A stretch of 34,728 bases of DNA. It comes from an uncultured Lachnospiraceae bacterium. Lineage in GTDB: Bacteria > Bacillota > Clostridia > Lachnospirales > Lachnospiraceae. The notes under the pieces are model-generated. The model was not told the DNA's origin, did not search any database, and was given only the letters and a program-made list of their open reading frames with translations. A program made the position numbers and the translations under genes. The stretch's first letter is position 1. Each line of letters opens with the position of its first letter. Shown piece by piece: positions 14,504 through 23,161 of the stretch. The DNA lies in contig CANRBX010000030.1 in the NCBI GenBank assembly GCA_947628955.1, positions 1 through 34,728 of the forward strand. The letters run 5' to 3'.

Positions 14504-15727
14504 TTATGCAAGCGTAACCCTGCAGAATTTCTTCTTGCCGCGCCTGAGCACAATGCCCCCGCCCGAGAGCGCCTCCTTTGACACCACGGCCTTCAGGTCC
14601 GTCACCTTCCCGCCGTCTATCGAGACGCCTCCCTGTTCGATCGCACGGCGTCCGTCTGAGCGCGATTTCTCCAGCCCGGTCTTCACCAGCAGGGAGATCA
14701 CGTCCACCGCGTCATCCGCCAGGTCGTCCGCCGTGAGCTCCACGACCGGCATGTTAGAGGTATTACCGCCCGAGAACAGCGCCCGCGCGCCCTCCTGCGC
14801 TTTCCTGGCCTCTTCCTCTCCGTGTACAAGGCTTGTCAGCTCGTATGCGAGAATCTCCTTCGCCTGATTCAGCTGGCTGCCCTCCCACTTATCCATCTCG
14901 TCAATCTGCTCGAGAGGCAGAAACGTCAGCATCCGCAGGCACTTGAGCACATCCGCATCCCCGACATTCCTCCAGTACTGATAGAAGTCAAACGGCGATG
15001 TCTTGTTCGGGTCGAGCCAGACTGCGCCGCTCTGCGTCTTGCCCATTTTCTTGCCCTCGGAGTTGAGCAGTAGCGTGATCGTCATCGCATACGCGTCCTT
15101 GCCGAGCTTGCGCCGGATCAGCTCCGTGCCGCCGAGCATATTGCTCCACTGGTCGTCCCCGCCGAACTGCATGTTGCAGCCGTACTTCTGGAACAGTGCA
15201 TAGAAATCATAGCTCTGCATGATCATGTAGTTAAACTCGAGGAAGCTCAGGCCCCTCTCCATCCTCTGCTTGTAGCACTCAGCCGCGAGCATGCGGTTGA
15301 CCGAAAAGTGCGGCCCCACCTCGCGCAGCAGCTCCACGTAATTCAGATCCAGCAGCCACTCCGCATTGTTGACCATCAGCGCTTTTCCCTCTGAGAAGTC
15401 GATAAAACGGCTCATCTGCTTTTTGAAGCACTCACAGTTGTGCTCGATCGTCTCCTTTGTCATCATCTGGCGCATATCCGTCCTCCCGGACGGGTCGCCG
15501 ATCATCCCGGTGCCGCCGCCGATCAGCGCGATCGGCCTGTTCCCGGCCATCTGCAGCCGCTTCATCAGGCACAGCGCCATGAAATGTCCCACGTGCAGGC
15601 TGTCCGCAGTCGGGTCAAAGCCGATGTAAAACGTGGCCCTGCCATTGTTCACCAGCTCCCGGATCTCCTTTTCATCTGTCACCTGGGCGATCAGCCCTCT
15701 CGCCACCAGTTCGTCATATATCTGCAT
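14504..15727 (-). CDS. tyrS: Tyrosyl-tRNA synthetase
   Basis: Charges tRNA-Tyr with tyrosine in the cytoplasm. The 407 residues match the bacterial TyrS form. The HIGH motif is HVGH (45-48), the tyrosine pocket includes [10 protein letters not shown] and GGDDQWSN, and the KMSKS motif is KMGKT (227-231). The C-terminal S4 RNA-binding domain is present (about 340-407). GAGGAGG precedes the ATG. Only 41 bases separate it from the beta-helix gene upstream, so there is no room for the T-box leader common on clostridial synthetase genes. Confidence 0.97.
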   Translation of the reverse strand: MQIYDELVARGLIAQVTDEKEIRELVNNGRATFYIGFDPTADSLHVGHFMALCLMKRLQMAGNRPIALIGGGTGMIGDPSGRTDMRQMMTKETIEHNCECFKKQMSRFIDFSEGKALMVNNAEWLLDLNYVELLREVGPHFSVNRMLAAECYKQRMERGLSFLEFNYMIMQSYDFYALFQKYGCNMQFGGDDQWSNMLGGTELIRRKLGKDAYAMTITLLLNSEGKKMGKTQSGAVWLDPNKTSPFDFYQYWRNVGDADVLKCLRMLTFLPLEQIDEMDKWEGSQLNQAKEILAYELTSLVHGEEEARKAQEGARALFSGGNTSNMPVVELTADDLADDAVDVISLLVKTGLEKSRSDGRRAIEQGGVSIDGGKVTDLKAVVSKEALSGGGIVLRRGKKKFCRVTLA

Positions 15728-15768
15728 GTTTCCTCCTCATCGTCCGCTGCCGGACGAACTATCCGTTA

Positions 15769-17541
15769 TTATTTCTTCTTGACGACATTTTCCTTTCCGT
15801 TGATCTTGCCGTGTCTTCCGCTCTTCTTCAGCGCGCTTTTGCACTTCGAGATCTTGTTCTTCGACTCTGTCACTGTCGCGTAATCCTTTACGAGCAGCCC
15901 GTAATCGTTGCAGTTCTGAATCTTGTTGTTTGTGACCTTGACCTTCTTTGAATAATCTGCGACGCAGATTCCCTCGCTCTTGCTCTTTCTTATGGTGTTT
16001 CCGTCTATCGTGGTATTGCTCGACTTTTTCGTCACCTGAATGCCCATCCCGGCGGTCTTGCGGATGTTCTCAATCGTATTCTTCACAATCTTGTTCTTCT
16101 GCGAATTCTTGACTACGATGCCGTGAAGGCTCGTGCCGGAGATCTTGTTGCCCCACACGGTATTTCCCGCGGAGCCGTCCGAGATCGAGATCCCGTTCAT
16201 ATCGGCAGCCGGGCCCTTTGCCGTCTTATTTGTGATAGTATTATTCTTAATTATATTACTGCTGCTGCCCGACAGACGGATGCCGTCCCCCATGCCCTTA
16301 TTCGTGCCGAGAGCCGTGATATTGCAGGTGATCGTATTATCCTTGACCGTATTCTCCTTCGCACCGTTCAGGCAGATTGCCAGCCCTCTCACTCCCAGCT
16401 CGATCTTATTGCCCTGTATCGTCACCTTGCGGGTCGTATAATCGCCCTTCGGGATGATGCCGGTCTTTCCGCTCTCATTAAGCGGCTTATCCGCATTCAG
16501 AACGTCCCCGAACAGCAGGATGCCGCCGGCCAGATCATTGTAATTGCCCCAGGAGCCTTTGAGATAATCCGTCTCCGTCAGCGTGATCGTGTTTCCGCAG
16601 ATCTCCGTGTTTGCCGGAAGTGCGCCGCCCGCGACGGTATTGTTCGACACATAGAATGCCTTGCCCGCGCCGTTGATGCTGCGGAAGGTGATCCCCGAAC
16701 CACAGCCGGAAATGACATTGCCGTTGATCTTGGAATCCTTCCAGTTGAACGTCGTGACCGCATATCCGGTGATATTCTGGAACGTATTGTTCAGGATCTG
16801 TATGTTTGTATGGTAGGAGCCCACATAGGCATTGTGCGTCCCGAGGCCTCTGCTCAGATCCGTGAACACGCAGTTCTCAACCAGGATGTCCTTGCAGGGC
16901 GTCTCGTCGTAGTTGTTGTATCCGCTGAAATGCCCGTCCTCCAGAATGTCAAACTGAAGCGCCTCCAGGCTTTCCTTTCTGTCTCCCTTATACTGTGAAA
17001 ATGTACATCCGCGGATCGTGACATTGCTGCACGCAGCCATCTCCACGTAATGACTCTCCTTCACATTCGTAAAGGTGATATTTTCAAATGTCACATTATT
17101 TGCGTGGCCGAGGCGGAAAATACTGGTATTCACTTCCCCGCCGTTCCAGGTGCCGCCCACGATCGTCACATTGGCGTAGCCGTTGTAGCCGGAATTCTGA
17201 TCCTCATTTCTTCCGAAGCGCATCATGACGCCGTTGGTGATCGGATAGGGCGCCAGGCGGCTGAGCGTGACTCCGTTCATGGAGATCGTCGTGTCGCCGT
17301 AGATCCTAAGCATCTGGCTGAGCACATACTGTCCCTCCGGGATCGTGATGGACACGGAATCCGTGCTGTCCCTCGTAATATCCAGCGCATCCTGCAGCTC
17401 TTCAGTAATGTCCCCGCCGTTCGCGGTCGTCGTCGTGACGGAGATGGTCTTCGCAGACACCTTCGTCTGTATTCCCAGTGACAAAACAGCCAGCAGAACA
17501 AAAAAGCCGGCCCATGCTCCATAACTTCTTCCTTTTTTCAT
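15769..17541 (-). CDS. Secreted right-handed parallel beta-helix protein
   Basis: A 590-residue exported protein with a signal peptide (residues 1-30, ending near VSAKT). The rest is a long series of beta-helix rungs with the pattern NxIxxNxI, such as NNTFQNITGYAV, GNTITLTETD, NNTITNKTAKG and GNTIRKSKSEG. These folds occur in polysaccharide lyases, pectinases and NosD-like proteins. No lyase-specific residues can be assigned. The C-terminus is very lysine-rich, which could bind anionic wall polymers. AGGAGGAG gives the start, and its promoter faces that of the MATE gene. Confidence 0.85.
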   Translation of the reverse strand: MKKGRSYGAWAGFFVLLAVLSLGIQTKVSAKTISVTTTTANGGDITEELQDALDITRDSTDSVSITIPEGQYVLSQMLRIYGDTTISMNGVTLSRLAPYPITNGVMMRFGRNEDQNSGYNGYANVTIVGGTWNGGEVNTSIFRLGHANNVTFENITFTNVKESHYVEMAACSNVTIRGCTFSQYKGDRKESLEALQFDILEDGHFSGYNNYDETPCKDILVENCVFTDLSRGLGTHNAYVGSYHTNIQILNNTFQNITGYAVTTFNWKDSKINGNVISGCGSGITFRSINGAGKAFYVSNNTVAGGALPANTEICGNTITLTETDYLKGSWGNYNDLAGGILLFGDVLNADKPLNESGKTGIIPKGDYTTRKVTIQGNKIELGVRGLAICLNGAKENTVKDNTITCNITALGTNKGMGDGIRLSGSSSNIIKNNTITNKTAKGPAADMNGISISDGSAGNTVWGNKISGTSLHGIVVKNSQKNKIVKNTIENIRKTAGMGIQVTKKSSNTTIDGNTIRKSKSEGICVADYSKKVKVTNNKIQNCNDYGLLVKDYATVTESKNKISKCKSALKKSGRHGKINGKENVVKKK

Positions 17542-17606
17542 ACATTCTCCTCCTGTCTCTCTTTTCCGGTTTTATGCACCGCGCATGCCGCAAATGCCTG
17601 TGGTTA

Positions 17607-17635
17607 ATTATAACAGATGGCACTCTGTTTGTCGA
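17607..17635 (-). promoter_or_regulatory. Sigma-A promoter for the beta-helix gene
   Basis: On the minus strand TCGACA is followed after 17 bases by a perfect TATAAT. It may also serve tyrS and the genes beyond it, since spacing in the run is short. Confidence 0.75.
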
Positions 17636-17646
17636 GCCAAAAAGAA

Positions 17647-17675
17647 TTGACAATATTTTTTATTCCTACTACAAT
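17647..17675 (+). promoter_or_regulatory. Sigma-A promoter for the MATE gene
   Basis: A consensus TTGACA is followed after 17 bases by TACAAT. The leader is about 50 bases. It is divergent to the promoter at 17607-17635. Confidence 0.8.
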
Positions 17676-17732
17676 AACGTAAGTGTCTGAAGAAAAGTCA
17701 ACCGCATTTTTAAGGAGGAGGATTCTCTGAAT

Positions 17733-19106
17733 ATGGATAAGAATTTCACTGAAACACCAAGAGAAAACAAGATGGGCGTCATGCCGATCCCGAAGCTTTT
17801 GCTGACGATGTCGCTGCCGATGATCATTTCCATGCTCGTGCAGGCGCTCTACAATGTCGTTGACAGTATTTTCGTATCTCAGATCAACGAGAATGCCCTC
17901 ACAGCCGTTTCGCTGACCTTTCCGATCCAGAACCTGATGATCGCCGTGGCCTCCGGAACCGGCGTCGGCGTAAACGCGCTGCTCTCCCGCAGCCTCGGCG
18001 AGAAAAATTACGAACAGGCAAACAAGGCCGCAAACAACAGCATTCTGCTGACGCTCTGCAGCTATCTGGTCTTCGCCCTCGTCGGGATATTCGGCTCGCG
18101 CCTGTTTTTCGCGGCCCAGACCGCGGACGCACAGATCCGCGAATACGGCTTCCAGTATATGAGCATCGTCTGCATCCTGTCCTTCGGCGTCTTCATGCAG
18201 GTTAATATGGAGCGTCTGCTCCAGTCCACCGGCCTGACCTTCTACACCATGATCACACAGGGAACCGGCGCGATCATCAATATCATCTTCGACCCGATCA
18301 TGATCTTCGGCTATTTCGGCTTTCCGAAAATGGGAGTGGCCGGCGCCGCTGCCGCGACGGTATTCGGACAGATCGTCGCCATGTGCCTGGGACTTTATTT
18401 CAATTTCCGCAAAAACACGGAAATCAGGCTCTCCGTAAAAGAGATGCGCTTCCACTGGCCCACGGTCAAAACTATCTACGTGGTCGGCGTTCCTTCTATT
18501 CTGATGATGTCCATCGGCTCGCTCATGACGTTCTGCATGAATAAGATCCTGCTGATGTTCTCTTCGACGGCCGCAGCCGTTTTCGGAGTGTATTTCAAGC
18601 TTCAGAGCTTTTTCTTCATGCCGGTATTCGGCATGAATAACGGCATCGTGCCGATCATCGCGTTCAACTACGGGGCAAAGCAGAAAAAACGCATCACCAC
18701 TTCGGTCAAGATCGGCTGTGTTGCGGCCTTCTGCATGATGATGCTCGGCATGGCCGCTTTCAACCTGATCCCGGAGGTTCTGCTCGGCTTCTTCAACGCC
18801 TCGGATGAGCTGCTTGCGATTGGATGCCCGGCGCTGCGCACGATCAGCTACAGCTATATCTTCGCACCGTTCTGCATCGTCATCGGCTCTGTCTTCCAGG
18901 CGCTCGGCAACGGTGTTTACAGCCTGATTGTCTCCGTCAGCCGCCAGCTTCTGGTTCTGCTGCCGTGCGCGCTGTTCCTGGCGCTGACCTCCGGCCTTAA
19001 TGCCGTCTGGTGGGCCTTCCCGATCGCGGAGATCGTGTCAATCACGGTGTCCCTGATCCTGTTCCGGCGGATCTACCGCCAGAAAATCCAGCCGCTGGAA
19101 GGGTGA
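17733..19106 (+). CDS. MATE family efflux transporter
   Basis: A cation-coupled multidrug/metabolite exporter of the MATE family. Its 457 residues and twelve expected membrane helices fit the family. Recognisable segments are PKLLLTMSLPMIISMLVQAL, the internal GTGVGVNALLSRSLGEK and FDPIMIFGYFGFPKMGVAGAA, which are typical of the clostridial NorM/DinF-like branch. The AAGGAGGAGG ribosome site is strong. Substrates cannot be read from the sequence. A likely rightward terminator lies about 190 bases downstream, inside the opposite ptuB gene. Confidence 0.93.
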   Translation: MDKNFTETPRENKMGVMPIPKLLLTMSLPMIISMLVQALYNVVDSIFVSQINENALTAVSLTFPIQNLMIAVASGTGVGVNALLSRSLGEKNYEQANKAANNSILLTLCSYLVFALVGIFGSRLFFAAQTADAQIREYGFQYMSIVCILSFGVFMQVNMERLLQSTGLTFYTMITQGTGAIINIIFDPIMIFGYFGFPKMGVAGAAAATVFGQIVAMCLGLYFNFRKNTEIRLSVKEMRFHWPTVKTIYVVGVPSILMMSIGSLMTFCMNKILLMFSSTAAAVFGVYFKLQSFFFMPVFGMNNGIVPIIAFNYGAKQKKRITTSVKIGCVAAFCMMMLGMAAFNLIPEVLLGFFNASDELLAIGCPALRTISYSYIFAPFCIVIGSVFQALGNGVYSLIVSVSRQLLVLLPCALFLALTSGLNAVWWAFPIAEIVSITVSLILFRRIYRQKIQPLEG

Positions 19107-19116
19107 CGGCAGCCGC

Positions 19117-19746
19117 TCAGGTATTCTCCGCAAAATAGCCCCTATCATAAAAATACTTTATCATATCCGCAAACGGGGCAAGCCTTCCCTCATGCGGCAT
19201 AAGGTATACTTCCTTTACCAGGTTTTCATCATGGTAATCCGCTGCTGTTTTATATGTAGCTTTTCGTGCTTCCTTCAGCACATAAGAATTCAGGCCCAGG
19301 AGATTACATGTGTAATCTCCTTTTTCCGTGGTTCCCATGATTTCACCATTCGGGGCAAATGCAAAATGTTCTTCACAGTCTTCCTGAAGAGGAGAGACAA
19401 ATCGTTTCTCATCATAATCATTTTTCTTTTTTGCACTGCAGGTTGGCTGATTCTCCTGCCTGTTACAGCTCGCAACAATATTATCATAGCACATACTGTA
19501 TCTGGAATACCGGGCAATCCCCTGAGGCTTAATATGCTCATTCAGCGAATCCTCACCGGAAGGCTCTATCCTGCGGCAGCAATATGCACACAGATAATAT
19601 TGTGATCTGACAAGATGTTCCCTCAGTATCTTTCTGACAGTAATTCCCTCTTCATCTTTGTCAAGATCTCTATACTGCGCATTCGGATTTCTTTTGATAT
19701 ATGCCGTCCATTCCGACGGTTCACCCATACGTTCAATTCTTCTCAT
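19117..19746 (-). CDS. ptuB: Septu-type HNH endonuclease PtuB
   Basis: A 209-residue HNH-fold protein of the TIGR02646 group, the nuclease partner in Septu anti-phage systems. Metal and catalytic residues are visible: C53-x2-C56 (LCAYCCRRIEP), the HNH histidine in NEHIKP (His71), the later DN pair (88-89, YDNIVASC) and Cys94/Cys103. It overlaps the end of ptuA by 14 bases in another frame, so the two are translationally linked. Base composition is more AT-rich than the neighbouring wall and housekeeping genes, suggesting acquisition. Other TIGR02646 nucleases accompany retrons, but no reverse transcriptase is here. The coding sequence contains a perfect hairpin at 19299-19320. Confidence 0.82.
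   Translation of the reverse strand: MRRIERMGEPSEWTAYIKRNPNAQYRDLDKDEEGITVRKILREHLVRSQYYLCAYCCRRIEPSGEDSLNEHIKPQGIARYSRYSMCYDNIVASCNRQENQPTCSAKKKNDYDEKRFVSPLQEDCEEHFAFAPNGEIMGTTEKGDYTCNLLGLNSYVLKEARKATYKTAADYHDENLVKEVYLMPHEGRLAPFADMIKYFYDRGYFAENT
19299..19325 (+). terminator. Rightward terminator embedded in ptuB
   Basis: GGAGATTACA (19299-19308) and TGTAATCTCC (19311-19320) form a perfect 10-base-pair stem around two central bases; in RNA the innermost pairs would open as the loop. TTTTT follows on the plus strand only. It would stop MATE read-through transcripts antisense to ptuB. Confidence 0.6.
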
Positions 19747-21010
19747 TCAGTATCCTGCTCCTTTTCAGAAAACCGTCTGCCATAATGTATTCCTCATCCA
19801 TATCCCCGGAAATTTCCTTCAAAAACCTGAGGCGGATTTCTGCCTCTCCATAATTTTTCAAGGCAATCAAACGGTTAATTTCTGTAACCAGATTCTTTTT
19901 CAGCATACTCTGAGAGGAAGTTCCCATATATTCTTCCAAAATCATATTGCTGTCATGTCCATCCAGTCTCTTTGTTTTTGTTATCATGCATCCATCTTTT
20001 TCGTCTTCTGATATTAAAAATACATTATAAGAGTCATCCGTCTCTCCCAGAATCTGAGGGGAATGGGTTGTTACTATAAACTGCAGATTCGGGAACACTT
20101 CCTTAAGGATCCTCAACACCTTTCTCTGCCACGACGGATGCATATGAAGCTCTATTTCATCGATCAGAACAATGCCTTCCCCTTCCAGCGGATCACTTCT
20201 TTGGGGATTGGCAATTGCCAGACGTCTTGCCAGATCGCCAAACAGGGCCAGCGTACATTTTTCACCGTCGGAAAGTAAATCCACTCTTATTTCCCTGCCA
20301 TTTTTCTCCACTACCATGGCAAGCGGATTTCTCTTCACTTTAAGGCCGGAAACATTCCCCAGCATTGCCTCGACTGCTTTTCTTACACATTTAAGCTGCC
20401 CATCCTGATAGAAAAAATCCCCCTGTTCTTTTGCGATCTGATTTTCCAAATCCTCCTGGTTGCGGAACCATTCAAAAAAAGTTCTGAAACCAAGCTCGTT
20501 TTCCGCTGAATACTCTAAAGCAGAGATCTGCGAAAAATCATGCTGGTTTCTGATTCTGAGCGGTATATCCAGCACTGACCGGTTCGTTCCGTAGCTTACA
20601 AAAACCGGCAGGTTCTCTGCCTCATCATTATCTAAATATGTCTTCAGATACCTGTCTGTAAACGCAGCATACATACCCCTGTCATATGTGGATACCGTTT
20701 TTTTCCCTGGCTTTGGTTTTTGATAGAACCTCTGTAAAGGCATATCTGTACCATTCACCTCTACAACAGCCGACAGCGTCAATTCTGATGTCCCGGTATG
20801 GATCATTTCCGGTGAGAAGCTTTCATAGCTTTTTCCCTGATGCGAATTGACTCTGTTCATCCACACTCTGAACAGATAATTAACCGCTGATAATATTGTT
20901 GACTTTCCGGTTCCATTTACGCCAAAAATAACCGTACTTCGGCCAGACAAATCTAAGTCCAGCGTCTGAAATATCTTAAAATTATTCGCCCGCAATCTAA
21001 CTAATTTCAA
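19733..21010 (-). CDS. ptuA: Septu-type ATPase PtuA
   Basis: A 425-residue SMC/ABC-like ATPase that, with PtuB, forms the Septu anti-phage system; PtuA is thought to sense infection and license PtuB. Walker A is GVNGTGKST (30-38), the ABC signature is LSDGEK (246-251), Walker B is IVLIDEIE (280-287) and the switch His is in TTHSP (His316). The N-terminus LRANNFKIF is typical of this class. The start codon is TTG, backed by GGAGGT at 21019-21024, eight bases away. Promoter at 21053-21081. The assignment rests on the ATPase plus HNH pairing; a related two-gene system is possible. Confidence 0.85.
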   Translation of the reverse strand: MKLVRLRANNFKIFQTLDLDLSGRSTVIFGVNGTGKSTILSAVNYLFRVWMNRVNSHQGKSYESFSPEMIHTGTSELTLSAVVEVNGTDMPLQRFYQKPKPGKKTVSTYDRGMYAAFTDRYLKTYLDNDEAENLPVFVSYGTNRSVLDIPLRIRNQHDFSQISALEYSAENELGFRTFFEWFRNQEDLENQIAKEQGDFFYQDGQLKCVRKAVEAMLGNVSGLKVKRNPLAMVVEKNGREIRVDLLSDGEKCTLALFGDLARRLAIANPQRSDPLEGEGIVLIDEIELHMHPSWQRKVLRILKEVFPNLQFIVTTHSPQILGETDDSYNVFLISEDEKDGCMITKTKRLDGHDSNMILEEYMGTSSQSMLKKNLVTEINRLIALKNYGEAEIRLRFLKEISGDMDEEYIMADGFLKRSRILNEKN

Positions 21011-21052
21011 TCTTCACTACCTCCAGTTACAGGGAATCAACAGTTTTGTCCT

Positions 21053-21081
21053 ATTATACGCAATTACAGGCTCTTATTCAA
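21053..21081 (-). promoter_or_regulatory. Sigma-A promoter for ptuA-ptuB
   Basis: On the minus strand TTGAAT is followed after 17 bases by a perfect TATAAT. The leader to the TTG start is about 35 bases. Confidence 0.75.
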
Positions 21082-21136
21082 GAATCCGGATAAGAAATTA
21101 AAGATAAATTCCGTCACGCAATACCTTTTCTATTGA

Positions 21137-21170
21137 TTGCAGAAACAGAAATGTTATGCGATAATAACAT
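21137..21170 (+). promoter_or_regulatory. Promoter with dyad operator for the flavoprotein gene
   Basis: TTGCAG (21137-21142) and GATAAT (21160-21165) are 17 bases apart. The -10 lies inside an inverted repeat, ATGTTAT-6-ATAACAT (21151-21170), placed where a bound repressor would block polymerase. No regulator gene is adjacent. Confidence 0.55.
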
Positions 21171-21203
21171 TACAAAATATTACAGCAATCGGGGGAATAA
21201 GTT

Positions 21204-22790
21204 ATGAATATTCTGGTCATCAATGGAAGTCCGAAGGGCAGTTACAGCATCACGCTGCAGACTGTTTTATATCTGGAAAAGCAGTTTCCTGAGCATCACT
21301 TTCAGATCCTGCACGCCGGCCAGCGCATCCGCGCTTTTGCAAAAGACTTTTCTGACGCGGCGCAGCAGCTTGTGCAGGCAGATCTGATCCTGTTTTCCTA
21401 TCCGGTGTACACATTCATCGCACCAAGCCAGCTTCATCATTTTATCGCGCTGATGAAGCAGTCCGGCGTCAGCCTGCGCGGCAAATTCGTGACGCAGATC
21501 ACCACCTCGAAGCATTTCTACGATGTAACGGCGCACCGCTATATACAGGATAACTGTCAGGATATGGGCATGAAATTCATCCGCGGCCTCTCTGCCGACA
21601 TGGATGACCTGCTGAGTGATAAAGGCCGCAGCGATGCCCGGAAATTTTTCCGGTATGTGCTCTGGTGTATAAAACACGACAGCTTTGAGCCGCTTCCCGC
21701 GCATGGGACAGCCGCGGCGCATATGCCGGTGCACGTGCCCGGAGGCGTTTCCACGGACACAGCTTCCGCCGGGCCCGCACAGACCTGCACGGAATCTGCC
21801 GCTTCCGAAAGCTGTTCACAGGCTGACACAGGGCAGGCAGCTTCTGAAAACAGTTCACAAACTGGTACAGAACAGACCGCCTCTGAAGGCTGTTCGCAGG
21901 CCGGCACAGGGTCGGCCGCTTCTGAAAGCTGCTCACAAACTGGTACAGAACAGACCGCTTCTGAGAGCCGCTCGCAGACAGCCGCAGCGCCTGCTCCGAA
22001 AAAGACCGTGCACGGCAGGGATGTCGTCATTGTCACCGACTGCCGCCCGGAGGACGCACAGCTTCAGGGCATGATCGCACGCTTCCGGGCGGTGCTTCCG
22101 CTCAGGAGCCGCGTCGTCAACATCCGGGAATATCCTTTCTCCGGCGGATGTCTTGGGTGCTTCAACTGTGCGGTCTCCGGGAAATGCATCTATAAAGATC
22201 AATTTGATGAGTTTCTGCGAAATGATATTCAGGGAGGCGCGGCGATCATCTATGCCTTTTCGATCGAAGACCATTCCATGGGCTGGGTGTTCAAGCAATA
22301 CGACGACCGTCAGTTCTGCAACGGCCACCGCACCGTCACGATGGGTATGCCGATGGGATATCTGATCAGCGGAGATTACAGCAAAGAGTTTAATCTCCAG
22401 ATGATCGTTGAAGGACGCGCCGAGGTGGGCGGCAATTTTCTCGCAGGCGTTGCCACCGACGAAGCCGATCCGGATACGGCCATCGACCGCCTCGCAAAAA
22501 CGCTCGTCTACTCGCTGCGCCGTCATTACAGCCAGCCTCAGAATTTCTACGGCGTAGGCGGCATGAAGATCTTCCGCGACCTGATCTTCCTGATGCAGGG
22601 CATGATGAAAGCAGACCATGCTTTCTATAAAGAACATGGTCAGTATGATTTCCCACAGAAGAAAATGGGCACTGTGCTGAAAATGTACCTCGTCGGCGCA
22701 CTGCTCTCCGCACCGAAGATCAAGTCCAAAATGGGGAATAAAATGAACGAGGGCATGCTCGCCCCCTACAAAAAAGCAATCGAGAAGTGA
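21204..22790 (+). CDS. Two-domain flavodoxin-like NAD(P)H oxidoreductase
   Basis: A 528-residue protein with two flavodoxin-fold modules. The N-terminal module (1 to about 165) opens MNILVINGSPKGSYS, the FMN phosphate loop of NADPH-dependent FMN reductases, with SYPVYTFIAPSQL next. The C-terminal module (about 268-528) has GGCLGCFNCAVSGKC: Cys316, 319, 322 and 328, as in iron-sulfur flavoproteins. Between them lie about 100 disordered residues with four 13-residue repeats, plus a partial one. GGGGGA supports the ATG. Such proteins usually move electrons to quinones or oxidised substrates; the real substrate is unknown. Confidence 0.82.
   Translation: MNILVINGSPKGSYSITLQTVLYLEKQFPEHHFQILHAGQRIRAFAKDFSDAAQQLVQADLILFSYPVYTFIAPSQLHHFIALMKQSGVSLRGKFVTQITTSKHFYDVTAHRYIQDNCQDMGMKFIRGLSADMDDLLSDKGRSDARKFFRYVLWCIKHDSFEPLPAHGTAAAHMPVHVPGGVSTDTASAGPAQTCTESAASESCSQADTGQAASENSSQTGTEQTASEGCSQAGTGSAASESCSQTGTEQTASESRSQTAAAPAPKKTVHGRDVVIVTDCRPEDAQLQGMIARFRAVLPLRSRVVNIREYPFSGGCLGCFNCAVSGKCIYKDQFDEFLRNDIQGGAAIIYAFSIEDHSMGWVFKQYDDRQFCNGHRTVTMGMPMGYLISGDYSKEFNLQMIVEGRAEVGGNFLAGVATDEADPDTAIDRLAKTLVYSLRRHYSQPQNFYGVGGMKIFRDLIFLMQGMMKADHAFYKEHGQYDFPQKKMGTVLKMYLVGALLSAPKIKSKMGNKMNEGMLAPYKKAIEK
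21790..21985 (+). repeat. 39-base in-frame tandem repeat in the flavoprotein linker
   Basis: Four units of 13 codons and a partial fifth alternate between two types, ASESCSQADTGQA-like and ASENSSQTGTEQT-like. A 78-base pair of units therefore appears to have duplicated again. Confidence 0.85.
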
Positions 22791-22798
22791 TGGCTTTT

Positions 22799-22855
22799 TC
22801 ACACGAATGCATTCCGCTGCGCGTCGTACTCATAGTTTACGGCGCGCTGCTTTTT
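22799..22855 (-). pseudogene. Detached 3' end of a DUF4250 gene
   Basis: Bases 22806-22855 match 23646-23695, the end of the intact DUF4250 gene, with three mismatches in 50 and a perfect 35-base core. Read on the minus strand the remnant encodes KKQRAVNYEYDAQRNAFV and a TGA stop. There is no upstream part of the gene here, only the end of yoeB. Confidence 0.85.
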
Positions 22856-22891
22856 ACACTGCATCTTTGTGGATTTTTCGCAGATGAAATT

Positions 22892-23161
22892 CTATTTGTC
22901 TGCATAATGCCCGCGGCAGTGCGCAATATATATTCTGCCGTCTTCCATATGATATACAAGTCTGTCTTTTTCATTAATACGACGGCTGAACTCACCGGAA
23001 AGTTCTCCGGAAAGCGGCTCTGGTTTCCCAATTCCGTTCAGGCATCCATTGCGCTCAATGTCTTTGATGAGCTGGTTAATTCGTTTTACCATCTTTTTAT
23101 CCTGCGTCTGCCAATATAAATAATCTTCCCATGCGTCGTCAGACCAGATTTTTTCACTCAT
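22892..23161 (-). CDS. yoeB: Txe/YoeB family mRNA interferase toxin
   Basis: An 89-residue RelE-fold ribonuclease toxin that cleaves mRNA on the ribosome when its antitoxin is lost. The family pattern is clear: IWSDDAWEDYLYWQTQDKK, then INQLIKDIERNG, GIGKPEPLSG, FSRRINEKDRLVYH and the C-terminal HCRGHY with the catalytic His/Tyr. Its start overlaps the antitoxin stop by four bases (ATGA), typical of coupled toxin-antitoxin pairs. One substitution stands out: GELSGEFSRR where YoeB usually has an aromatic residue before SRR (SG-Y/F/W-SRR), a conservative change. Confidence 0.95.
   Translation of the reverse strand: MSEKIWSDDAWEDYLYWQTQDKKMVKRINQLIKDIERNGCLNGIGKPEPLSGELSGEFSRRINEKDRLVYHMEDGRIYIAHCRGHYADK

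Noticed and set aside
15728-15768. T-box riboswitch before tyrS
   Set aside because: Only 41 bases separate tyrS from the upstream gene, far too short for a T-box.
19117-21010. Retron with PtuA/PtuB-like effectors
   Set aside because: No reverse transcriptase gene or msr/msd-like repeat pair lies on either side.
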